NCBI RefSeq assembly: GCF_014204835.1
Contig: NZ_JACHMD010000001.1
Location: 868,001 to 932,000 of the forward strand
Direction: 5' to 3'
Origin: Microbacterium marinum
GTDB taxonomy: Bacteria > Actinomycetota > Actinomycetes > Actinomycetales > Microbacteriaceae
Length of the DNA: 64,000 nucleotides
A program made the translations under genes and the position numbers. A model generated the notes under the pieces. The model searched no databases. It was not told the origin of the DNA and saw only the letters and a list, made by a program, of their open reading frames with translations. Positions 46,153 to 56,614 of the stretch are shown piece by piece. How positions within the stretch are numbered: the stretch's first letter is position 1; every line of letters begins with the position of its first letter.

Positions 46153-47466
46153 CTATCCGATTCGCTCTCGGCGTCCCAGGAGGCCCTGCGGACGGAACAG
46201 AAGGATCACGATCAGCACGACCAGGGCGCCGACGTACTTGAGGTCCGAGGGGATCCACAGCGTGGAGACCTCGACGAGCAGACCGACGATGATCGAGCCG
46301 AGCAGGGCGCCGAACGCCGTGCCCAGGCCGCCGAGGGTGATCGCGGCGAAGATCAGCAGCAGGATGCTCGTTCCCATGTCCCACTTGATGCCGGGGCGGA
46401 AGTAGGCCCACAGCACGCCGGACAGGCCGGCGAGGGCCGCCGCCATGATCCAGACGATGCGGACCACCGCGTCGACGTCGATGCCGCTGGCGGCCGCCAG
46501 CGACGGGTTGTCCGACACGGCGCGGGTCGCCCGTCCGATGCGGGTGCGCATCAGCCACCACGCGAACGCGATGATCACGACGATCGAGACGCCCATGCTC
46601 ACCACGTCGGTGATCGACAGGCGGATCGGGCCGAGCCCGGGGATCGTCGAGGTCGCTGCTCCCGGCAGGTTCTCCGTGCCACCGCCGATGAACATCTGGA
46701 AGATGTAGCGCAGCGCCAGCGAGAGGCCGATCGAGACGATCATCAGCTGGACGGTGCCGAGACCCTTGCGCCGCAAGGGGCGCCACAATCCGGCATCCAT
46801 TCCGAAGCCGAACATCGCCGAGACGACCACCGCCAAGGGGATCGCCACCCAGATCGGGAGGTCGAGGCCCACAGCGAACAGGAATGCCGCCAGCGCGCCG
46901 AAGGTCACCATCTCACCGTGCGCGAAGTTCGACAGCCCCGTCGTGCCGAACACGAGCGAGGCGCCGATCGCGGCTAGCGCGAGCATGAGACCGAAGTTGA
47001 GGCCGTTCACGGCACGAGAGGCGAACTGGTCCCAGAACGACGTCGTCGCGCGTTCGGCCGCCTCGAGCGTGAAGTTCGCGGCGACCGAGCTGCCGGCACC
47101 GAACGTCACGTCGCGGGAGAACTCGAAGCCCTCGGGGGCTTCGGTTCCTTCCGGGAGCGATTCCGCATCGACGGTCACCGTCCATGCCCCGTCCTTGTCG
47201 GGCACGCCGAGCGCCACACGACCGTTCTCGTCGGTCTGGCCCTCGCCTTCGAAGCCACGACCCGACACCGCGACGGTGACGCCTTCGACGCCCTCACCGC
47301 CGGTGCGGACGTTGACGTTGACCGTGAATGGCAGGTCTTCTTCGGTCTGGGCGACCGCGGGGTTCGCGAGGCCGAGCAGCATCACACCGGAGAACACTCC
47401 GGCGAGCAATGCCATGAACGCGCGTCGCCAGCGTTTGTGGGCGCGCGAAGAGCGGGTGGTCGTCAC
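46153..47466 (-). CDS. livH: LivH permease fused to an N-terminal exported beta-sandwich domain
   Basis: 437 residues. The C-terminal 295 are a normal LivH permease (GLNFGLMLALAAIGASLVFG, LSNFAHGEMVTFGALAAF, FRPQGLLGRRERIG). Before it lies a signal-like helix (MALLAGVFSGVMLLGLANP) with an AVAQT cleavage-like site. A domain of about 95 residues resembling a carboxypeptidase-regulatory/Ig fold follows (VEGVTVAVSGRGFEGEGQTD, GRVALGVPDKDGAWTVTVDA). Ordinary LivH has about 300 residues. GTG 47466 is preferred over 47472 because AGGAGG then has proper spacing. First gene of livHMGF. Confidence 0.88.
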   Translation of the reverse strand: MTTTRSSRAHKRWRRAFMALLAGVFSGVMLLGLANPAVAQTEEDLPFTVNVNVRTGGEGVEGVTVAVSGRGFEGEGQTDENGRVALGVPDKDGAWTVTVDAESLPEGTEAPEGFEFSRDVTFGAGSSVAANFTLEAAERATTSFWDQFASRAVNGLNFGLMLALAAIGASLVFGTTGLSNFAHGEMVTFGALAAFLFAVGLDLPIWVAIPLAVVVSAMFGFGMDAGLWRPLRRKGLGTVQLMIVSIGLSLALRYIFQMFIGGGTENLPGAATSTIPGLGPIRLSITDVVSMGVSIVVIIAFAWWLMRTRIGRATRAVSDNPSLAAASGIDVDAVVRIVWIMAAALAGLSGVLWAYFRPGIKWDMGTSILLLIFAAITLGGLGTAFGALLGSIIVGLLVEVSTLWIPSDLKYVGALVVLIVILLFRPQGLLGRRERIG

Positions 47467-47472
47467 CGACAC

Positions 47473-49235
<1,763 letters not shown>

Positions 49236-49318
49236 GCCGCGGCGGCGGCCGCGGCGCGGCATCCGCTCGACGTCTGCTGACCGCGAGCGTCGCTGCTCGC
49301 CGTCGCGGCCTGCCCCGC

Positions 49319-49386
49319 GGAGGTGATCCGCGCCCGGGAGGGTCGTGTGGCGAAATCGGCCCTCCCGAGTGCAGATCTCCTCCCGG
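49319..49386 (+). repeat. Palindromic repeat B, copy 1
   Basis: Outer arms GGAGGTGATC / GATCTCCTCC, inner arms CGGGAGG / CCTCCCG. It ends about 45 bases beyond the nuclease stop. Confidence 0.8.
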
Positions 49387-49431
49387 GTGCCGCCCGGGCG
49401 CTGGCCGCGCCTGAACGCTGGCCGTGCCCGC

Positions 49432-50265
49432 TCAGCGAGCGCGGTGGAGTCCTCTCGCGATCGCGCCGGTGATGAGGTCTTGCACCGACGGCCACATCTC
49501 CATCACCTGCGCGTAGGTGACCCGGATGACGTGGTACCCGTGCAGCATCAGACGCGCGTCATGCTCGATGTCCGCGGCACGCTGCGCACCGACATGATGG
49601 CCGCCGTCGATCTGGATGACGAGTCGATCACCGATCAACAGGTCGACGGGGCGCCCGAGCAACCAGACCTGTTGCCGCATCGACATCCGCAACCAGCGGA
49701 GTCGGCGCGGGAGGAGCGTTTCGAGTCCGGAGTCCGAGAAGAGGGATGCCGCCTCGCACACCTCGCGGGCGGAGGGAGGCAGCGCAAGGGAGCTCATGAG
49801 CTCGCGATCGGTCTTGCCGAGCCGGAGCGCCGATTCCCACACTGCGAGCGCGAGTTCGCGAGGCTGGCAGCGCGCGACGGCGACGAGCGTGTTCTCCACC
49901 GAATCAACGAGCGCGTCGGGGTGACGCGGCGTGGGCGGCGCCGCCCAATGGACGACGGCACCCGAGACCGCGACGTGGCCCGCGTGCGCGGGTGCTGCGA
50001 CATGCCGCGAGTCGTCGCGCATCACCCACAGCCCGTGTCGCTCGGCCGCCGTGACACACGTGAGGACGACGCCCGCGCGTGCCGCGGCGACGACATCGGG
50101 GTCAGCGTCGGGGACGGCCACCCATCCGCGGCGGAGGCGCACCGCGAGCCCGCGCCGCACGGCGGCTTCGATCCGATGGCGGCTCGCTCCGGCGTCGATG
50201 AGACTCGTGGTGCGCGCAACACCACCGCGGCGACGAATCTCGAGGCAGAGGGTGCGTTCGTCCAT
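49432..50265 (-). CDS. AbiEi-like/DUF559 nuclease domain protein, enclosed by inverted B repeats
   Basis: 277 residues from ATG 50265. The N-terminus is a winged-helix AbiEi-like antitoxin domain (LIDAGASRHRIEAAVRRGLA, VRLRRGWVAVPDAD, LTCVTAAERHGLWV). The C-terminal 110 are a DUF559 PD-(D/E)XK nuclease: SGLETLLPRRLRWLRMSMRQ, LGRPVDLLIGDRLVIQIDGG, HHVGAQRAADIEHDARLMLH, GYHVIRVTYAQVMEMW. Probable catalytic acids are the Glu of SGLET and the Asp residues of PVDLLI and QIDGG. It lies between guaB and guaB3 on the opposite strand, with palindrome B in inverted copies on both sides. An upstream start at 50316 is possible. Confidence 0.78.
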   Translation of the reverse strand: MDERTLCLEIRRRGGVARTTSLIDAGASRHRIEAAVRRGLAVRLRRGWVAVPDADPDVVAAARAGVVLTCVTAAERHGLWVMRDDSRHVAAPAHAGHVAVSGAVVHWAAPPTPRHPDALVDSVENTLVAVARCQPRELALAVWESALRLGKTDRELMSSLALPPSAREVCEAASLFSDSGLETLLPRRLRWLRMSMRQQVWLLGRPVDLLIGDRLVIQIDGGHHVGAQRAADIEHDARLMLHGYHVIRVTYAQVMEMWPSVQDLITGAIARGLHRAR

Positions 50266-50380
50266 TCCCCGAGGGTCGCGCCCGCCGGGCGGCGGGCGGC
50301 GTCGCTCCCGGCACATTGGGGTGTCTTCCGCGCGAACGGCGCCCGTGGAGAAGTCGTCGTCGCGGCGGCCGCCTGCTGAG

Positions 50381-50446
50381 GGGAGGAGAACTGCGCTCGG
50401 GAGGATGGATGCCGCGCAGCGGCCCTCCCGGGCGCCGATCACCTCC
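50381..50446 (-). repeat. Palindromic repeat B, copy 2 (inverted)
   Basis: Read on the minus strand it matches copy 1 over its arms and flanks (GGAGGTGATC, GCGCCCGGGAGGG, CCTCCCGAG, TCTCCTCCC), while the centre differs and contains GGCATCC. Confidence 0.8.
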
Positions 50447-50522
50447 GGCACGCCGGTGCCCGCCACGCGGCACGCCGTGCCCGTCGCGCGGGACCCCCGG
50501 GCGCGGCGCGGGAGCCCACCGG

Positions 50523-50528
50523 TAGGCT
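50523..50528 (+). promoter_or_regulatory. -10 box, leaderless promoter of guaB3
   Basis: TAGGCT, six bases, then GTG 50535. Confidence 0.55.
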
Positions 50529-50534
50529 GGGGGC

Positions 50535-51662
50535 GTGAGCATGGAAATCGAGCTCGGTCGCGCCAAGCGCGCCCGCCGGGCCTACACGTTCGACGACATC
50601 GCGGTCGTGCCCTCCCGGCGCACGCGCAACCCCGAGGATGTCTCGACGGCGTGGACGATCGACGCGTACAGCTTCGGCATCCCGGTGCTCGGCGCCCCGA
50701 TGGACTCGGTCATGAGTCCGCGCACCGCCATCATGCTCGGCCAGCTCGGCGGCCTCGGCGTGCTCGACCTCGAGGGCCTCTGGACCCGCTACGACGACCC
50801 CGAGCCCCTCCTCGCCGAGATCGCCGCCCTGCCCCACGACGGCGCGACCCGTCGCATGCAGGAGCTGTACTCCGCACCGATCAAGCCGGAGCTCGTGCGC
50901 GACCGTCTCGCCGAGGTCCGCGCCGCCGGTGTCACCGTGGCGGGCGCCCTCACACCGCAGCGCACGCAGGACCTCTACGAGACCGTCGTCGCCGCCGGCG
51001 TCGACCTCTTCGTCATCCGCGGCACGACCGTCTCGGCCGAGCACGTCTCGAGCGAGACCGAGCCGCTGAACCTCAAGAAGTTCATCTACGACCTCGATGT
51101 CCCCGTCATCGTGGGCGGCGCCTCCACGTACACCGCGGCGCTCCACCTCATGCGCACGGGCGCGGCGGGTGTCCTCGTCGGGTTCGGCGGGGGAGCGGCA
51201 TCCACCACCCGCGCCACCCTCGGTCTCCACGCCCCGATGGCGACCGCCGTCGCCGACGTCGCCGGTGCGCGTCGCGACTACCTTGACGAGTCGGGCGGCC
51301 GGTACGTCCACGTCATCGCCGACGGCGGAGTGGGCACCTCGGGTGACATGGTCAAGGCGCTCGCCATGGGGGCGGATGCCGTCATGCTCGGCGTCGCGCT
51401 CGCTCGCGCGACCGACGCTCCCGGCCGCGGTTTCCACTGGGGACCCGAGGCGCACCACCCGAAGCTCCCGCGAGGCACCCGCGTCGAGACGGGCCAGGTC
51501 GCTCCGCTCGAGGAGATCCTCTACGGGCCGGCCCCGGTCGCCGACGGCACCGCGAACCTGATCGGCGCGCTCCGCAAGTCGATGGCCACGACCGGGTACT
51601 CCGACCTCAAGGAGTTCCAGCGCGTCGAGGTCGTCGTCGCGCCGTACGCCTCGTCTCGCTGA
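50535..51662 (+). CDS. guaB3: GuaB3 family IMP dehydrogenase-related protein
   Basis: 375 residues, IMPDH-like barrel without CBS domains: RRAYTFDDIAVVPSRRTRNP, LGAPMDSVMSPRTAIMLGQL, VHVIADGGVGTSGDMVKALA. The loop that bears the catalytic cysteine in IMPDH reads GFGGGAASTTRATLG here, with no Cys. So classical IMPDH catalysis is unlikely; the family's activity in actinobacteria is unclear. First gene of a run with SURF1, DUF3817 and guaA (stop overlaps the next ATG by one base). Confidence 0.9.
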   Translation: MSMEIELGRAKRARRAYTFDDIAVVPSRRTRNPEDVSTAWTIDAYSFGIPVLGAPMDSVMSPRTAIMLGQLGGLGVLDLEGLWTRYDDPEPLLAEIAALPHDGATRRMQELYSAPIKPELVRDRLAEVRAAGVTVAGALTPQRTQDLYETVVAAGVDLFVIRGTTVSAEHVSSETEPLNLKKFIYDLDVPVIVGGASTYTAALHLMRTGAAGVLVGFGGGAASTTRATLGLHAPMATAVADVAGARRDYLDESGGRYVHVIADGGVGTSGDMVKALAMGADAVMLGVALARATDAPGRGFHWGPEAHHPKLPRGTRVETGQVAPLEEILYGPAPVADGTANLIGALRKSMATTGYSDLKEFQRVEVVVAPYASSR

Positions 51663-52510
51663 TGACCCAGCCCCGCCTCGTCGACGGCGTCCCCGACGTC
51701 TTCCCCCCGACGCTGCGGGAGGTGATGCTCCGACCCTTCTGGATCGGCATGCTCGCCGTGGCGCTGGCGGTCGCGGGCATCTTCGCGTGGCTCGGTCAGT
51801 GGCAGCTCGGCAACGCCATCGACACCGACCCGCCACCGGCGGGGATGACCGAAGAGCTGCGGCCGCTCGGTGAGGTGGTGGCTCCCGGCGACTACCTGGC
51901 CGAGCCGCTCGTCGGCCAGCAGGTCGAGGTCACCGGGTCGTTCGTCCCCGGCGACTTCCGGGTCATCTCGTCCCGCTTCGACCAGGAGGAGCCGGGGTTC
52001 TGGGTCGCGGGGCAGTTCCGCGTCGACCCATCGACGGCGGGCGTCACCGATCCGACGTCGCTGGCTGTGGCCGTCGGTTTCACGGGCTCGCGTGCGGAGG
52101 CGGACGCCGCGGCATCCGCTCTCGATCAAGAGGCACCGCAGGACGTCACGCTCACCGGGCGCCTGATCTCCGACGAGGGGGCGCTGCCGCCGCCGTCAGA
52201 TGGCGACCCGCAGGAGCTCACACGCATGTCCCCGCCCGCGCTGCTGTCCGGGTGGACGGATGCCGCTGGGATCGACGTCTACCGGCCGTACCTGACCTCG
52301 TCGGAGCCGCTCGGCGGGCTGGGGGAGATCCACTCGCCGGCGCCGAGCGAGCTGTCGTCGGTGAACTGGCTGAACATCTTCTACGCGATCGAATGGGCGG
52401 TGTTCGCCGGCTTCGCCGTCTACATGTGGTATCGGCTGACCCGAGACGCGTGGGAGAAAGAGGTCGAGGAGCTGACCGGCGGCGACGAGCCCGAGCCCGC
52501 GCGCCCGTAG
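51662..52510 (+). CDS. SURF1-like cytochrome oxidase assembly protein
   Basis: 282 residues. One membrane helix near each end (FWIGMLAVALAVAGIFAWLG; WLNIFYAIEWAVFAGFAVYM) with an outer domain between, the SURF1 layout. LGQWQLGNAI, EVTGSFVPGDFRVISSR, VGFTGSR and NWLNIFYAIEW match conserved SURF1 regions. It assists cytochrome c oxidase maturation in aerobes. Starts at the guaB3 stop (TGATG). Confidence 0.85.
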   Translation: MTQPRLVDGVPDVFPPTLREVMLRPFWIGMLAVALAVAGIFAWLGQWQLGNAIDTDPPPAGMTEELRPLGEVVAPGDYLAEPLVGQQVEVTGSFVPGDFRVISSRFDQEEPGFWVAGQFRVDPSTAGVTDPTSLAVAVGFTGSRAEADAAASALDQEAPQDVTLTGRLISDEGALPPPSDGDPQELTRMSPPALLSGWTDAAGIDVYRPYLTSSEPLGGLGEIHSPAPSELSSVNWLNIFYAIEWAVFAGFAVYMWYRLTRDAWEKEVEELTGGDEPEPARP

Positions 52511-52513
52511 ACT
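52508..52513 (+). promoter_or_regulatory. -10 box, leaderless promoter of the DUF3817 gene
   Basis: TAGACT overlapping the SURF1 stop, seven bases, then ATG 52521. Confidence 0.5.
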
Positions 52514-52520
52514 GGAAGCC

Positions 52521-53042
52521 ATGCCCGTCCAGCCCAAACTCGCCTCTTTCCCGGCGATCCGCGGCGCCCTGAAGTTCTACCAGATCGCGTCGGTCATCAC
52601 CGGAGTCGGCCTGCTGCTGCTCCTGGCGGAGATGATCCTCAAGTACACCCCGCTGCACCTCGAGCTGTTCGCCGGGGGATCGGGCGGGTTCCTCTGGTTC
52701 GCGGGCGTCATCGCCGGCGCGGACTGCGAATGGTGGTCGCTGTTCCTCCCCGCCACGAACGCGTGCGAGATGACCTCGCTCGGCGACGGCGTGAACATCT
52801 CACTCGCGATCCTCATCATCCACGGCTGGTTCTACGTCGTGTACCTCTTCGCGTGCTTCCGCCTGTGGAGCCTGATGCGCTGGGGCTTCCCGCGCTTCAT
52901 CCTCCTCGCCCTCGGCGGCGTCGTGCCGCTCCTGTCCTTCTTCATGGAGATCCGCGTCGCCCGTGAGGTGAAGGCCTACCTCGCCACGCGTGAAGAGACC
53001 GCGGCATCCCTCCCCGCCCCCACCCCCACGGAGACCCGGTGA
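52521..53042 (+). CDS. DUF3817 membrane protein
   Basis: 173 residues, three to four membrane helices ([59 protein letters not shown]). [17 protein letters not shown] and [15 protein letters not shown] followed by [10 protein letters not shown] fit DUF3817, commonly found beside guaA in actinobacteria. Function unknown. Its stop overlaps guaA by GTGA. Confidence 0.85.
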   Translation: MPVQPKLASFPAIRGALKFYQIASVITGVGLLLLLAEMILKYTPLHLELFAGGSGGFLWFAGVIAGADCEWWSLFLPATNACEMTSLGDGVNISLAILIIHGWFYVVYLFACFRLWSLMRWGFPRFILLALGGVVPLLSFFMEIRVAREVKAYLATREETAASLPAPTPTETR

Positions 53043-54619
53043 CTGAGCAGACCGAAACCTCGCAGCGTCCCGTCCTGGTCGTCGACTTCGGCGCCCAGTA
53101 CGCCCAGCTGATCGCCCGCCGCGTGCGTGAGGCGGGTGTGTACAGCGAGCTCGTGCCGCACACCGCCACCGCCGCCGAGATCGCCGAGCGGAACCCGGTC
53201 GGCATCATCCTCTCCGGCGGACCGTCGTCGGTATACGAGGAGGGTGCGCCTCAGCTCGACGCGGGCGTCTTCGACCTCGGCGTGCCGACCCTCGGCATCT
53301 GCTACGGCTTCCAGTTCATGGCCAAGACCCTCGGTGGCGAGGTCGCGAACACGGGCCTGCGCGAATACGGTGCGACGGATGCCACCATCGTCACCGACAA
53401 CGTGCTCCTCGGCGACCAGCCCGTCGAGCAGAACGTCTGGATGAGCCACGGCGACCAGGTCTCGGCGGCTCCGGCCGGCTTCGAGGTGCTCGCCCGCACG
53501 GCCGCGACCCCGGTCGCCGCGTTCGCGGACGACGTCCGCAAGTTCTATGGCGTGCAGTGGCATCCCGAGGTCAAGCACTCCGACCACGGCCAGCACGTGC
53601 TCGAAAACTTCCTGCACAAGGCGGCCGGACTCGCCTCGGACTGGAACAGCGACAACGTCATCGCCGAGCAGGTCGAGAAGATCCGCGCGCAGATCGGCAC
53701 CGGTCGTGTGATCTCGGCGCTCTCGGGCGGCGTCGACTCCGCCGTCTCTACGGCGCTCGTCCACAAGGCCGTCGGCGACCAGCTCACCGCCGTGTTCATC
53801 GACCACGGCCTCCTTCGCAAGGGCGAGCGCGAACAGGTCGAGAACGACTACGTGGCATCCACCGGCGTCCGTCTCATCACAGTCGACGCGCGCGAGACGT
53901 TCCTGAACGCGCTCGCCGGCGTCAGCGACCCCGAGCAGAAGCGCAAGATCATCGGCCGCGAGTTCATCCGCGCCTTCGAGAAGGTGCAGCAGGACCTCAT
54001 CGCCGAAGCCGCGGCCGAAGGCGACCCGATCGGGTTCCTCGTCCAAGGCACGCTGTACCCCGACGTGGTCGAGTCCGGCGGCGGCACGGGGACCGCGAAC
54101 ATCAAGAGCCACCACAACGTCGGCGGTCTGCCCGAGGACCTGCAGTTCGAGCTCGTCGAGCCGCTGCGGGCCCTCTTCAAGGACGAGGTCCGCGCGATCG
54201 GACGCGAGCTCGGCCTGCCCGAGGCGATCGTCGGGCGGCAGCCCTTTCCGGGGCCCGGCCTCGGAATCCGCATCGTGGGTGAGGTCACCGCTGACCGTCT
54301 CGAGATCCTGCGTGACGCCGACGCCATCGCCCGCGCGGAGCTGACGAAGGCGGGCCTCGACGGCGAGATCTGGCAGTGCCCCGTCGTCCTCCTCGCCGAC
54401 GTCCGCTCGGTGGGCGTGCAGGGTGACGGCCGCACCTACGGACACCCGATCGTGCTGCGTCCGGTGTCCTCGGAGGACGCGATGACCGCCGACTGGACGC
54501 GCCTGCCCTACGACGTGCTGTCGAAGATCAGCAACCGCATCACCAACGAGGTGCGCGACGTCAACCGCGTCGTCCTCGACGTGACGAGCAAGCCCCCGGG
54601 GACCATCGAGTGGGAGTGA
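53039..54619 (+). CDS. guaA: GMP synthase (glutamine-hydrolysing)
   Basis: 526 residues. Makes GMP from XMP, ATP and glutamine. The N-terminal class I amidotransferase has the nucleophile in [11 protein letters not shown] and the His-Glu pair in [10 protein letters not shown]. The ATP-pyrophosphatase loop is [17 protein letters not shown], and the dimerisation domain ends [16 protein letters not shown], which is the exact conserved C-terminus. GTG 53039 overlaps the DUF3817 stop. With guaB and guaB3 it completes the GMP branch. Confidence 0.97.
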   Translation: MTEQTETSQRPVLVVDFGAQYAQLIARRVREAGVYSELVPHTATAAEIAERNPVGIILSGGPSSVYEEGAPQLDAGVFDLGVPTLGICYGFQFMAKTLGGEVANTGLREYGATDATIVTDNVLLGDQPVEQNVWMSHGDQVSAAPAGFEVLARTAATPVAAFADDVRKFYGVQWHPEVKHSDHGQHVLENFLHKAAGLASDWNSDNVIAEQVEKIRAQIGTGRVISALSGGVDSAVSTALVHKAVGDQLTAVFIDHGLLRKGEREQVENDYVASTGVRLITVDARETFLNALAGVSDPEQKRKIIGREFIRAFEKVQQDLIAEAAAEGDPIGFLVQGTLYPDVVESGGGTGTANIKSHHNVGGLPEDLQFELVEPLRALFKDEVRAIGRELGLPEAIVGRQPFPGPGLGIRIVGEVTADRLEILRDADAIARAELTKAGLDGEIWQCPVVLLADVRSVGVQGDGRTYGHPIVLRPVSSEDAMTADWTRLPYDVLSKISNRITNEVRDVNRVVLDVTSKPPGTIEWE

Positions 54620-54631
54620 CGCTCCCTGTTT

Positions 54632-54668
54632 GACGGATGCCGCGGCCCTTGTGGGCGCGGCATCCGTC
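54632..54668. terminator. guaA terminator
   Basis: Perfect 13-base stem GACGGATGCCGCG / CGCGGCATCCGTC; the stem itself contains the GGATGCC word. Confidence 0.85.
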
Positions 54669-54690
54669 GTTCTGGGTGGGTCGTGCGCCC

Positions 54691-54752
54691 GTTCAGGTGG
54701 CAGTTCTCGTCGGTTCGGCAGGCGCGTAGCGGCGTGTCGTGCCACCTGAAGC
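54691..54752 (+). repeat. Palindromic repeat A, copy 5 (solo)
   Basis: GTTCAGGTGGCAG ... GTGCCACCTGAAG with an altered inner stem (CGGTTCG / CGTAGCG). It is not next to a nuclease gene. 54753-54918 holds nothing else recognised except a small GACAC/GTGTC hairpin. Confidence 0.8.
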
Positions 54753-54918
54753 AGCAGCTCAGCGCGCGAAGCACAGTGTCACGATCTCGAAGGGGCGCCG
54801 TGCGTGTGCACCGGGCGGGTGCATTCCGGTGGATGCTTGACACGCCGGTGTCCGGGCGGCGAGAGTGGCGGCCAAGGACGGTGAGGCGTCCGACACCACC
54901 CGAGGTGAGGAGGCGCGT

Positions 54919-56511
54919 GTGCTCAAGCGACCCCGCACGCAGCCGTTCGCCCAGTTCCTCCTCGCGTTCTCGACGCTGATGATCCTCGGCACCCTCGCCG
55001 TCATCGACCTGTCGAGACTGACCCCTCTCGTCATGATCGGGGCCGGGGTGATCCTTCTCAACGCCGTGTTCATGGCGTTCATCTGGCGCGTCCGACCTAC
55101 GAAGAACACCGGGTGGCTGGCCGTCATCCCGCTCGTCGACATCGTCGCGTGCATCCCGATCCGCGACGCCGGGTTCGACGTGCTCCCGACCGCGGGGCTC
55201 CTGGTCATCTTCCCGCTGGGCTGGCTCGCCTTCGCGTTCCAGATCGGCACGGTCGTGACAGGTGTCGTGCTCACCGTGCTCCTGCCGCTGACCACGCTCA
55301 TGCGCACGGACGGGGAGAAGACCCTGGCCGACTGGGTCGCACTCGGGGCGCTCCCACTCACGATGGCACTCATCGCCCTGACCATCAGGATCATCGCCCG
55401 CGACCTCACCAGCGTGCGCTCGCACGCGGACAGCGTCTCCAGCAGGCTCTCCCACGCGCTTCAGTCCTCCGGCCGCGACGGGGCCGTGCTGCAGGCGCTC
55501 CTCGACACCACCGACGATGCCGTCGCCGTGTACGACACCGAGGGTCACCCGGTGCTCCTCAACGCCATGGCGGCGGAGATCACCGGTCGCGCCGACATCG
55601 GGGCACTTGCGCAGGAGACACCGCTGCGTGCTGTCTTCGCCGCCGACGGCGTCACCCCGATGCGGATCGGTCCCGACTTCGTCGACGCGGTACGCGCCGG
55701 TGTGTTCGCCGCCCCGCGCGTTCTCCAGTTCGGGGAGGATCCGCGGCGGGTTCTGCAGCTCATCGTCCGTCCGGTCATCCACGACGGCGAGGAGATCGGC
55801 ATCGTCGCCGTCGCGCAGGACGTCACCGACCTCATTCACGCGGTCGAGGTGCGCGATCGGTTCCTCAGCACCGTCGGTCATGAGTTCCGGACCCCGCTGA
55901 CGGTGATCCTCGGCCACGCCGACATCGCACTCATGCGCGAGGACGGCGACCAGGACCGCTGGACCGCCGTGGAGCGTTCGGCCGAGCGACTGCTCCGCCT
56001 CGTCGAGCGCCTGATCGCCGCCGGTCATTCCTCGCTCGACGTCGAATCGCGGTCGGGCGTCGCCCACGTCGGGGCTGTTGTCAAGCACGCGGTGCGCGAA
56101 GTGACCGCTCGGGCGGAGGAGCGCGGCATCCAGATCGTCGTGGAGACGCTGCCCGACCTGTCTGCGCAGATCGCCGTCCGCGATCTCTTCTCGATCGTCG
56201 AGGAGCTTGTGCGCAACGCGGTCGAATTCACCCCGGAAGGCGGGCCGGCGGTCGTCGTCTCGGCGCGCGCCGACGGCACGGATGCCGTGATCTCGGTCGT
56301 CGATCGCGGGGTCGGGATGAGCGCGGGGGAGCGGCTGCAGGCCTTCGACCGGTTCTACCGGACCCCGTATGCGCGTGACCACGCGGTCCCGGGGACGGGC
56401 ATCGGCCTGTCCATCGCGGCATCCCTCGCCGAAGCGTACGGCGGCGCGGTCACCCTCGACGCGGGAGACCCCGACGGGACGGTCGCGACGCTGCGGGTGC
56501 CGGTGCAGTGA
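54919..56511 (+). CDS. Membrane sensor histidine kinase with PAS domain (orphan)
   Basis: 530 residues from GTG 54919, six bases after GAGGAGG. Five to six membrane helices fill residues 8-170. A PAS domain follows (LLDTTDDAVAVYDTEGHPVL). The dimerisation domain has H-box FLSTVGHEFRTPLTVILGH. The ATPase has N-box EELVRNAVEFTP, G1 VVDRGVGMS, F-box FDRFYR and G2 GTGIGLSIA, all intact. No response regulator is adjacent, so the partner is elsewhere; the signal is unknown. Confidence 0.9.
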   Translation: MLKRPRTQPFAQFLLAFSTLMILGTLAVIDLSRLTPLVMIGAGVILLNAVFMAFIWRVRPTKNTGWLAVIPLVDIVACIPIRDAGFDVLPTAGLLVIFPLGWLAFAFQIGTVVTGVVLTVLLPLTTLMRTDGEKTLADWVALGALPLTMALIALTIRIIARDLTSVRSHADSVSSRLSHALQSSGRDGAVLQALLDTTDDAVAVYDTEGHPVLLNAMAAEITGRADIGALAQETPLRAVFAADGVTPMRIGPDFVDAVRAGVFAAPRVLQFGEDPRRVLQLIVRPVIHDGEEIGIVAVAQDVTDLIHAVEVRDRFLSTVGHEFRTPLTVILGHADIALMREDGDQDRWTAVERSAERLLRLVERLIAAGHSSLDVESRSGVAHVGAVVKHAVREVTARAEERGIQIVVETLPDLSAQIAVRDLFSIVEELVRNAVEFTPEGGPAVVVSARADGTDAVISVVDRGVGMSAGERLQAFDRFYRTPYARDHAVPGTGIGLSIAASLAEAYGGAVTLDAGDPDGTVATLRVPVQ

Positions 56512-56566
56512 CCGTCCACCGGCGGACGGTCGGCTGACCGGACGCCGGTCAGACTCCCGCGAACGA

Positions 56567-56598
56567 CGAAGGCCGCCCGGCGAACCGGACGGCCTTCG
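56567..56598. terminator. Bidirectional terminator
   Basis: CGAAGGCCGCCCGG / CCGGACGGCCTTCG with a CGAA loop and one mismatch, between convergent genes. Confidence 0.85.
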
Positions 56599-56614
56599 TG
56601 AACGGCGAACGAGG

